The translations under genes and the position numbers were made by a program. The notes under the pieces are model-generated. The model ran no database searches. It was given only the letters and a program-made list of their open reading frames with translations, and was not told the origin of the DNA. Positions 1-6,382 of a DNA stretch of 64,000 nt are shown one piece after another (within the stretch, counting starts at the first letter, position 1; each line of letters starts with the position of its first letter). This DNA is from Candidatus Eiseniibacteriota bacterium. GTDB taxonomy: Bacteria; Eisenbacteria; RBG-16-71-46; CAIMUX01. The DNA is taken from the NCBI GenBank assembly GCA_020633975.1, contig JACKCR010000005.1, forward strand, positions 62,001 through 126,000, given 5' to 3'.

Positions 1-2894
1 TCGTACCAGCCGAACTCATCGGGGTCCTGCGAGTCGAGGTCCGGCTCGCCCGGATCGAAGATGTAGTCGCCGGAGCTACCGTCCGCGGTGGTGTTGACGT
101 TGAGGAACGTCTCACCCGGGTCGTAGCCACCGTCGCCATTCTCGTCGACGTACGGGTCACCGAAGGTCATCTCGCCGTCACCTTCACCCGGGTCGTTCGT
201 ACCGCCGACACCGTCGAGACCGACGTCGTCGTTGAGCGGCTCACCCGGATCCCACGTACCGTTTCCGTCGATGTCGGTGAAGGTGTCCCAGTCACCGTCG
301 TTGTCGACGTTGTCAGCACCGAGGGAGGTGAAGAGGATCGAGTCCGCAGGCGTACCGAAGCCGGTGATGTTGCCCGCGGTCATGTCCAGGTTCGTGAAGT
401 CGGCCCAGATGTGGAGCAGCGAGCTGCGCGCGCTGACCGGACCACCACCCGGAGTCGGGAGGAGGCAGTCCTGGAACCCATCGTTCGCAAGGAGACGGAT
501 GTTGACGTAGTCACCATCGTTGTAGATGCGATAGGGGTTCCACGGGTCGAACACGAAGTCCGGGTACGGAGTGGCAGTGTTGCCCTCGATCTCCGGGTAC
601 TGACGATCGAAGAAGATCTGCGTACCGGTGGAGAACTCAGCACCCTGACGGTTGAACACGTAGATGCAGTCGACCTCGAGGGCATCCGCATCGTCGAGGT
701 GGATCGGCGAGAACGAACCGTCCGCATTCGGGACGATCGCTCCGAGACGGTTGTCGGCAAGCGGATCATCGCCGTCGTAGACGACGACCGAGTCCGCATC
801 GCACGCGACCGCGCCTGCGTCACCGTAGACGTAATGCCAGACCATCCCGTCGAGAGAGTCACCCACGACGTGGATCACGTCATGGTCCCAATCGAGCGAG
901 TCGGCCTCGGCAGGGCTCGATGCATCCGTGATGAAGTCACGCGGGGCGCAGAGCGGACCAACGATGAACGGACCGAAGAACTCGGCCGCGCCGTTGTTGT
1001 CCTGGATCCGCGCCAGGTTCCCCTGGAAGTCCGCCGCGGCGATGATGACGCGCATCTGGTCGCCGATGTTGAGCACGACACCGTCGGTGCTCTGCGTGAC
1101 ACCCGGAGTAACCGTGAAGCCGATGCGGATGAGACCATCCGTACCGTACGGCTGGAGGTTGCCCAGCGGGATCGCTCCCGACAGGTTCGCGTTCATCCAG
1201 TCGTCGTCGAGAACCGGCGTCGCCGAGTAGTACATGAAGTACTGATCGGAATCGTCACCACTCTCGGCCCATGCCACGAACACGGAGTCGACGCCATCGC
1301 CGTCGTTCCAGAGGTCGTAGGTCATGTCGAGGTTCTCGGTGATGTCGAGAGCGTAGGGCCGCGACTCGTCCTCGATAACGAGGAAGTTGTCGCTCGCGAG
1401 CTCCTGACCCGTGATACCACCGTTGAACGCGCTACCGAGCGCACCCGCGATCCGCGTACCAGGAGTCGGGTAGATGCCTGCTTCCCAACCCGTGATGATC
1501 ACGCGCGTGAACTGGTTCACCGTCTCGGTGGAAACGACGAGCGGGTCCGCGAGGCTGCCCGTGTCGATGTTCTCGAATACGAAGTCCGTGACAACAGCCG
1601 CGCGCGCCATGACCTCGTTGATCCAGATGATCAACTGGTCGTCGGTGCGAGTCGGAGTGCCCTGGTCATCGTACGAAGCGCGGAGCATACCGGGGCCACG
1701 CTCGATGGCGACCGCATTGGTCAGACCTTCGTCGCCCTGGTAGTCGAGAAGGGCCGTGCCACTGACGCCGCTGTGGTCAGCGATCACGTCAGCGCCGCCG
1801 GGAATTCCGGTCGCGCCCGTGAGGTTGGTCACGAGCAGAACCGAAGAGAAGCTTCCCGGAATGGCCGGGGACACGTCACCGTCGACCGCGCCACCAAAGA
1901 GACCACCAGCGTCGACGTCGACGTCGAAGTGATCAGCGAAGGTGCCCGTGATCGAGGCCGGATCGACCGGATCGCTCATGACGAGCCAGAGCGCGTCGTC
2001 CGTATCTTCTCCAACGAGGGTCGTGCCGTTGTCGTCGTAGTAGGCGGCAACGAGGTGCGGACCGGCGTTGAGCGTCTCGAGCTGACGGCTCATGCCCATC
2101 GACACGTTTTCGTCGACCCAACGGAGACGTCCACTCTGGACCCAGAGCTTCGTGACACCAGGGATCATCTGCTTGAGATCCGTGGTAGAAGCCGCGTCCT
2201 GAGTGATGGTGACGAATTCACCGTTGTTCGTCGGATCGTTTTCCCACGTCGCCTCGAGCGTGACGCCCGCGAGCTCCGGCGTGTTGGTGAACGTGTTCGC
2301 CACGCTCCCGCCGCTCGCGAACTGAACGTCCGCATCGAAGGTGATGAGGATCGCATCGTTCGTGGGATCCTGATCCTCGTAGTTCTGCAACTCGATGCTG
2401 TGAATCACCGGACCCGTCGTGATGACGTGCTCGGACAGATCGGTGCTCTTGTGATCGGTTGCATCGCCGTCAGCACCCTCGAGCACGCCGATGTCGCGCA
2501 GACGAAGCATGTCGCCCGCAGCCGCACCGACCGCATCCTCGAGAATGATGACGTTTGCCACCGGACCCGCCGACGCGCTAGCGAAGGTGAAGCCGGTGAC
2601 TGCGAAGTCACTGTTGTCAGCCGTGCCATCCGGGTCGATCGACGCCGGATTCACGTCTTCGTTGAACACGACGTAGACCTGAGCGGTCGTCCCCGAAACC
2701 GAGGCAGGACGCACGGTCACCTGTGTGATGTAAGGACCCCCCGCGCTCGGATACGCGGGGAAGTTGATGACCGTATTCACCGACGGCTCGAGACTCTGTG
2801 AGTCCGCCCAAGATGGCGCGGCTCCCAACAGCGTCCCAAGCACGAAGGCGAGGACCGAGAGACCGGTCAGCGCTCTCTTTCCACTCCTTCTCAT
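1..2894 (-). CDS. Large secreted acidic Ig-like (SbsA-type) surface protein, 3' end beyond window
   Basis: Open on the minus strand from an ATG at 2894 to the window edge (at least 964 residues, no stop). A strong AAGGAGG lies 8 bases before the ATG. Residues 1-31 form a signal peptide (MRRSGKRALTGLSVLAFVLG..., cleaved near PSWA-D). About residues 47-200 read like bacterial SbsA/Big_5 Ig-like domains (VTVRPASVSGTTAQVYVVFN, later DAILITFDADVQFASGGSV), the fold of some S-layer and adhesin proteins. From about residue 870 the chain becomes a run of Asp/Gly/Glu loops such as DIDGNGTWDPGE and YVDENGDGGYDPGE, which resemble calcium-binding dockerin/thrombospondin-3 loops. No enzymatic motif is visible. 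A surface-layer-like or calcium-stabilised exported protein is an inference; the product is otherwise unknown. Confidence 0.85.
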   Translation of the reverse strand, partial: MRRSGKRALTGLSVLAFVLGTLLGAAPSWADSQSLEPSVNTVINFPAYPSAGGPYITQVTVRPASVSGTTAQVYVVFNEDVNPASIDPDGTADNSDFAVTGFTFASASAGPVANVIILEDAVGAAAGDMLRLRDIGVLEGADGDATDHKSTDLSEHVITTGPVIHSIELQNYEDQDPTNDAILITFDADVQFASGGSVANTFTNTPELAGVTLEATWENDPTNNGEFVTITQDAASTTDLKQMIPGVTKLWVQSGRLRWVDENVSMGMSRQLETLNAGPHLVAAYYDDNGTTLVGEDTDDALWLVMSDPVDPASITGTFADHFDVDVDAGGLFGGAVDGDVSPAIPGSFSSVLLVTNLTGATGIPGGADVIADHSGVSGTALLDYQGDEGLTNAVAIERGPGMLRASYDDQGTPTRTDDQLIIWINEVMARAAVVTDFVFENIDTGSLADPLVVSTETVNQFTRVIITGWEAGIYPTPGTRIAGALGSAFNGGITGQELASDNFLVIEDESRPYALDITENLDMTYDLWNDGDGVDSVFVAWAESGDDSDQYFMYYSATPVLDDDWMNANLSGAIPLGNLQPYGTDGLIRIGFTVTPGVTQSTDGVVLNIGDQMRVIIAAADFQGNLARIQDNNGAAEFFGPFIVGPLCAPRDFITDASSPAEADSLDWDHDVIHVVGDSLDGMVWHYVYGDAGAVACDADSVVVYDGDDPLADNRLGAIVPNADGSFSPIHLDDADALEVDCIYVFNRQGAEFSTGTQIFFDRQYPEIEGNTATPYPDFVFDPWNPYRIYNDGDYVNIRLLANDGFQDCLLPTPGGGPVSARSSLLHIWADFTNLDMTAGNITGFGTPADSILFTSLGADNVDNDGDWDTFTDIDGNGTWDPGEPLNDDVGLDGVGGTNDPGEGDGEMTFGDPYVDENGDGGYDPGETFLNVNTTADGSSGDYIFDPGEPDLDSQDPDEFGWY

Positions 2895-3007
2895 TCCCTG
2901 TTCCTCCTTAGTTCCGGGACGCGGCTTCGGAGTGAAGCCCATCGTTTCATTGTCCCCGGGCGACAATAAACGTCCGTAGAAACTCGAAGAATGCACCAGC
3001 ACCCTCC

Positions 3008-3211
3008 TTAACGCTGGAATGACTTGCCTCTCGGGCATCTCAAGACACAAGCCTCCCACCTGTACACCGTTGGTGCTGGTGAAGAGGTAAAGATGCGACT
3101 CGCGCCGCAAAAAGCAAATGCGCTCACCGCGCTCGCGGAAAGCACCATCACAAGGTCGGAAATCGTCTTTTCGAGAAGGGCCGTCCAGTACGGCGTGGCA
3201 ACGTACGCCAT
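3008..3211 (-). CDS. Possible small membrane peptide in the leader (doubtful)
   Basis: A 67-codon frame starts at an ATG (3211) preceded at good spacing by GGGAGG, and ends in a TAA at 3008. Residues 9-33 (LLEKTISDLVMVLSASAVSA and following) could form one membrane helix. Third-position GC is only moderate and falls toward the end, the C-terminus is Cys/Arg-rich and no family is recognised. It could be a leader peptide of the downstream secreted-protein gene or chance; the ribosome-binding site is the only real support. Confidence 0.22.
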   Translation of the reverse strand: MAYVATPYWTALLEKTISDLVMVLSASAVSAFAFCGASRIFTSSPAPTVYRWEACVLRCPRGKSFQR

Positions 3212-3277
3212 GTCCCTCCCTGGTATGGCCCCTCGAACACCCTCAAATCCTTGGGGCTCTGCAGACAATCGGGCTGC

Positions 3278-3306
3278 AAGATGTCACACGCCCTATATCC
3301 TGTCAA
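3278..3306 (-). promoter_or_regulatory. Candidate sigma-70 promoter P2 for the secreted-protein gene
   Basis: On the minus strand TTGACA (3306-3301), a 17-base spacer and CATCTT (3283-3278). The -35 is perfect, the -10 matches 3 of 6. Start of transcription would be near 3270, leaving a leader of about 375 bases before the ATG at 2894. Confidence 0.45.
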
Positions 3307-3324
3307 CCCCTATCCCAGAGGGGA

Positions 3325-3411
3325 CGGAGGCCAACAACCTATCCCTGGTTCGCAATCTCTTCGTGATGTCGCCAAGTGGACTTCCTATGTCCGTTGGCCT
3401 CCGAAGAGATT
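3325..3411 (-). ncRNA. Structured leader element with competing stems
   Basis: Three sets of inverted repeats are readable. Conformation A: a perfect 10-bp outer stem (3354-3363 with 3402-3411) enclosing GCCAA/TTGGC (3371-3375 with 3394-3398) and GGAC/GTCC (3378-3381 with 3389-3392) around a 7-base loop. Conformation B: a perfect 11-bp stem (3325-3335 with 3393-3403). A and B share 3393-3403 and cannot coexist, the logic of an attenuator or riboswitch. It lies just downstream of promoter P1 and just upstream of P2 on the minus strand. It matches no riboswitch class that I recognise; strand and function are inferred. Confidence 0.45.
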
Positions 3412-3446
3412 CATGGGCATCCTGCCCTACTTCTCAGAGCGGGGCG

Positions 3447-3475
3447 AAGCTAGCACCGGGCCCAGGGGGTGTCAA
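3447..3475 (-). promoter_or_regulatory. Candidate sigma-70 promoter P1
   Basis: On the minus strand TTGACA (3475-3470), a 17-base spacer ending in TGC (extended -10) and TAGCTT (3452-3447). Transcription would start near 3440, immediately ahead of the structured element at 3411-3325. Same -35 and spacing as P2. Confidence 0.45.
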
Positions 3476-3588
3476 CTCCCACTAGAAAGCCAAAATGCAG
3501 AAAGGCGAACCTCTCTGGAATGGCTTCGGCCCGATCCGGCGTTCGCTTCACTCTGAAAATGATCTTTGTTCCTACCAATGGTCGATTT

Positions 3589-4674
3589 TCATCCACGACT
3601 CTTCGCAAGTCCCGATCGGATGTTGACGATGTCGCCGTCCTGGATGACGTAATCCTTCCCTTCCATCCGGACGAGCTTCTTCTCTTTCGCAGCATTCATC
3701 GATCCAGCGGACTCCCAATCGGAGTACGCAACGACTTCTGCGCGAACGAACCCTTTCTCGAGGTCGGAATGGATGGCACCTGCGGCCTGCGGAGCGTACG
3801 AACCTCTGCGAAGGCTCCATGCCCTCACTTCGTCTTCTCCTACAGTGAAGAAAGATTCCAGTCCGGCGCGCTCGTACGCAGCACGAATCGTCTGCGCGAC
3901 TGCGGACTCGGTCAGACCGAACGCCTCCATGAACGTGGCGCGTTCGTCTTCGGCGATCTCGAGGATCTGGTTCTCTACCTCGGCGCTGAAAACGATCCGG
4001 CTTCCATCGGTCTCGTTCGGTTGGAGCACACCGGAGAGATCGATCGCATCGACCAACGCCCTCGCCTCGCCGAGTTGTTCCTCGCCGACGTTGAACGCGG
4101 GCAGGATCGGACGCCCTGAGAGGAATGCGAATCCACGGAGCTCCTTCGCCTTCTCTTCGGCTTCGGGCACACTCCGTACCGGACGCCCTTCGTCCAGCGT
4201 CGCGCGCAGACGTTCGAGGAGTTCGGGTTCACCGGTGAACCCCGGCTTCTGCCCCGCTTTCACGATCTTCTGAACGCGTTCGAGCCGCCCCTCCACCGTG
4301 GCGAGGTCGAGGATGAGGAACTCGTCAGCGAGCTCCGCGATCTGGCGACGTGCTTCTTCCGCCCACTCCTCGGGCGGGGTCGCAAACAGTTCGACCACGA
4401 GGAGGACGAGGTCAGCGCGGGAGAGCATCTCGCGTCTCTCCGGGGAGAGCGCCGGATACTGGACGGAGCCCTTCTGCTCCAAGTCCTGGAACTCGATCCG
4501 CGCCGGCGTCGTCTTCTTCGGCTTGAACTCACGAGAGAGTGCGTCGACCCGAGGATCGGGCACGACGACGTGGGCGATGCGGAGACCTGGTGCGGGAGCG
4601 CCGCCCTTGCCCTCGAGCAGGTCGAAGAGCATGGACTTCCCGCTGCCCGGACGACCTGTCAGGGCGATGCGCAT
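3589..4674 (-). CDS. ychF: YchF/OLA1-family P-loop protein, divergent
   Basis: 361 residues; the ATG at 4674 is chosen over one nine codons upstream because AGGAG sits 7 bases before it. YchF is an Obg-type ATPase/GTPase that associates with ribosomes. The N-terminus has a P-loop GRPGSGKS (residues 7-14) and the C-terminal TGS-like domain is classical (GAIHSDLEKGFVRAEVVAY, then GKDYVIQDGDIVNIRSG). The G domain is unusual: the normal GxPNVGKS is replaced, the G3 segment (DIAGLV plus the glycine-rich switch) is missing or reduced to FQDLEQKGSV, and the G4-equivalent reads NVGEEQL. The middle helical region (DLATVEGRLERVQKIVKAG) is YchF-like. Family membership is secure; nucleotide hydrolysis is uncertain. 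Confidence 0.85.
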   Translation of the reverse strand: MRIALTGRPGSGKSMLFDLLEGKGGAPAPGLRIAHVVVPDPRVDALSREFKPKKTTPARIEFQDLEQKGSVQYPALSPERREMLSRADLVLLVVELFATPPEEWAEEARRQIAELADEFLILDLATVEGRLERVQKIVKAGQKPGFTGEPELLERLRATLDEGRPVRSVPEAEEKAKELRGFAFLSGRPILPAFNVGEEQLGEARALVDAIDLSGVLQPNETDGSRIVFSAEVENQILEIAEDERATFMEAFGLTESAVAQTIRAAYERAGLESFFTVGEDEVRAWSLRRGSYAPQAAGAIHSDLEKGFVRAEVVAYSDWESAGSMNAAKEKKLVRMEGKDYVIQDGDIVNIRSGLAKSRG

Positions 4675-4818
4675 GGTTGGACTCCTGAAGCCGAACCACA
4701 CGGTGTCGCGCCACGGGGCCTAGAGGCTCCCCGAATCGCTCGACGCGCGTCGTCCCGGCAATGGTTCACTGAGTTGTCTGATGGAGCGCCGACCCCGGTG
4801 AGCGTGGATCAGCGAACC

Positions 4819-4845
4819 CGGATCCGTCCGTGCGGGGCGGATCCG
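4819..4845 (-). terminator. Hairpin downstream of tRNA-Lys
   Basis: Two copies of the palindrome CGGATCCG (4819-4826 and 4838-4845) can pair across an 11-base loop just 3' of tRNA-Lys on the minus strand; a T6 run inside CACG/CGTG (4846-4859) lies between tRNA and hairpin. Plausible processing or termination structure. Confidence 0.35.
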
Positions 4846-4858
4846 CCACGAAAAAACG

Positions 4859-4931
4859 TGAGCCGCCCGGGACTCGAACCCGGGACCGTCTGCTTAAAAG
4901 GCAGCTGCTCTACCGACTGAGCTAGCGGCTC
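4859..4931 (-). tRNA. tRNA-Lys (anticodon TTT)
   Basis: 73 nt with discriminator A and no encoded CCA. Acceptor stem GAGCCGC/GCGGCTC pairs fully, D arm GCTC/GAGC, T arm CCGGG/CCCGG with loop TTCGAGT, anticodon loop CTTTTAA. The anticodon stem is GCTGC/GCAGA with a single mismatch at the 27-43 pair. It lies 3' of purA on the same strand. Confidence 0.95.
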
Positions 4932-4974
4932 GCGGGGGACCATAGCCCAGCGCGGAACACGGAGGCAACCGCAG

Positions 4975-4988
4975 CCGCCCGCGGGCGG
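4975..4988 (-). terminator. GC palindrome after purA
   Basis: CCGCCCGCGGGCGG is a perfect 14-bp palindrome directly after the purA stop and before tRNA-Lys. No T-run follows, so it may be an RNA-end or attenuating hairpin rather than a full intrinsic terminator. Confidence 0.3.
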
Positions 4989-4989
4989 G

Positions 4990-6285
4990 TCAGCGCTGCG
5001 CGCGGCTCGGGACGGTGATGATCTGATTCCGCCCCGACCCCACGGACACGGTCCGGATCGGCGCGCCGCACCCGTCCTCGATCCGCTCGATGTAGCGACG
5101 AGCGGTGAGTGGGAGATCGGCGTAGCGACGGATCCGGTCGAGAGGCTCCTCCCAGCCCGGAACTGTCTCGTAGACTGGCTCACACCGCTCGAGCGCCTCG
5201 ACATCGGTAGGTGTGTAGGACCTGAGTTCGCCGTCAGCGCGGTACCGTGTGGCGATCTCGAGCGAGGAACGGCCGGAGAGAACGTCGAGCTTCGTGAGAA
5301 CGATCGACGTGACGCCGTTGATCCGAACGGCCTGCCGCAGCTGCACGAGGTCGAGCCATCCCACCCGACGAGGGCGACCGGTCGTCGCGCCGAACTCGCC
5401 GCCCTGACTGCGCAGGGCCTCGCCATCTTCGCCGTGTAGCTCCGTCGGGAACGGTCCTTCGCCAACCCGCGTCGCATACGCTTTGCAGATTCCGACGACC
5501 TTGGTGAGCGCACTCGGCGGCAACCCGAGCCCGAACGCCGCACCCGACGCGGTGGTCGTCGAAGAGGTCACGAACGGATAGGTCCCGAGGTCGACGTCGA
5601 GGAACGTACCCTGCGCACCTTCGCAGAGGATCTTCTCGCCGCGTTCCCGCGCCTCCGCCAGCAGCGCGACGGTGTCCGCGACGAAGCCGCGGAGCCGGTG
5701 TGCGAGGCCCGAGTAGGTGGCGAGCCACTCGGTCCGAGCCGCTTCGATCGGTTGCGGCGGAGCGATGCCAGCGCCGCGGAAGGCGCGCTCCACGCGCTCA
5801 GCGTGCTCATCGATCCTACGGCGGAGCCGCTTAGGGTCGAGGAGTTCGTACATCCGGATGCCCGTGCGCCCCATCTTGTCCTGATAGGCGGGCCCGACGC
5901 CGCGCTTCGTCGTACCTACGCGGACATCCTGGCCGTCCAGCGTTTCGAGCCACTTGTGGTAGGGCAGGATCGCGTGTGCGCCCTCGCTGAGGAAGAGACG
6001 TCCTTCGAGCGCGATGTCACGCGTGCTGAGGCCGTCCAACTCCTCGAGGAGATAGGCCGGATCCACCACCACACCATGTCCAATGATGCACTTCGGTTTG
6101 GGATGAAGGATCCCGGAAGGAACGAGGTGGAGGACGTACTTCTGCCTTCCCACCACAACCGTATGACCCGCGTTCGCACCGCCTTGGTAGCGCGCAACCC
6201 AGTCCATCCGCCGCGCCATGAGGTCGACGATCTTGCCCTTGCCTTCGTCACCCCACTGACACCCGACCACCACCGTTACGGTCAT
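4990..6285 (-). CDS. purA: Adenylosuccinate synthetase
   Basis: 431 residues, the usual length. It joins IMP and aspartate using GTP, the first step from IMP to AMP. The ATG at 6285 is chosen because the family N-terminus (VVVGCQWGDEGKGKIVDLMA) begins there and GGGGAG precedes it. Visible signatures: GDEGKGK phosphate loop, GGANAGHTVV with the catalytic His, GTTKRGVGPAY, TTTASG, the Arg-rich loop TTGRPRRVGWLD and the guanine-binding TKLDVL near the end. It lies 97 bases downstream of lon, so may be read with the protease cluster. Confidence 0.97.
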   Translation of the reverse strand: MTVTVVVGCQWGDEGKGKIVDLMARRMDWVARYQGGANAGHTVVVGRQKYVLHLVPSGILHPKPKCIIGHGVVVDPAYLLEELDGLSTRDIALEGRLFLSEGAHAILPYHKWLETLDGQDVRVGTTKRGVGPAYQDKMGRTGIRMYELLDPKRLRRRIDEHAERVERAFRGAGIAPPQPIEAARTEWLATYSGLAHRLRGFVADTVALLAEARERGEKILCEGAQGTFLDVDLGTYPFVTSSTTTASGAAFGLGLPPSALTKVVGICKAYATRVGEGPFPTELHGEDGEALRSQGGEFGATTGRPRRVGWLDLVQLRQAVRINGVTSIVLTKLDVLSGRSSLEIATRYRADGELRSYTPTDVEALERCEPVYETVPGWEEPLDRIRRYADLPLTARRYIERIEDGCGAPIRTVSVGSGRNQIITVPSRAQR

Positions 6286-6299
6286 CCGCCACTCCCCGC

Positions 6300-6319
6300 C
6301 CGGGCCTCTTGGGGCCCGG
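6300..6319 (-). promoter_or_regulatory. Intergenic hairpin between lon and purA
   Basis: CCGGGCC (6300-6306) and GGCCCGG (6313-6319) form a 7-bp perfect stem around a 6-base loop in the 97-base lon-purA gap. No T-run; probably an RNA-stability or attenuation structure. Confidence 0.35.
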
Positions 6320-6382
6320 ACCGTCCGGCCCTGGGTCACTCGGGCCGCGCGGATGATCTCGCGATCTACTAGGCGCTGCCCG

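Larger units (their letters stand above)
2895..3588. other. Long leader/intergenic region
   Basis: 694 bases between the secreted-protein start and the ychF stop. It holds two TTGACA-type promoters reading toward the secreted-protein gene, a nested inverted-repeat element and one weak small open frame, each listed separately. Base composition is visibly less GC-rich than the flanking genes and no long open frame with normal codon use is seen. Confidence 0.7.

Noticed and set aside
411-2801. 796-codon open frame on the plus strand opposite the secreted-protein gene
   Set aside because: Translation is Arg/Val/Asp-rich without domains; it is the antisense of a well-formed signal-peptide protein in a GC-rich genome.
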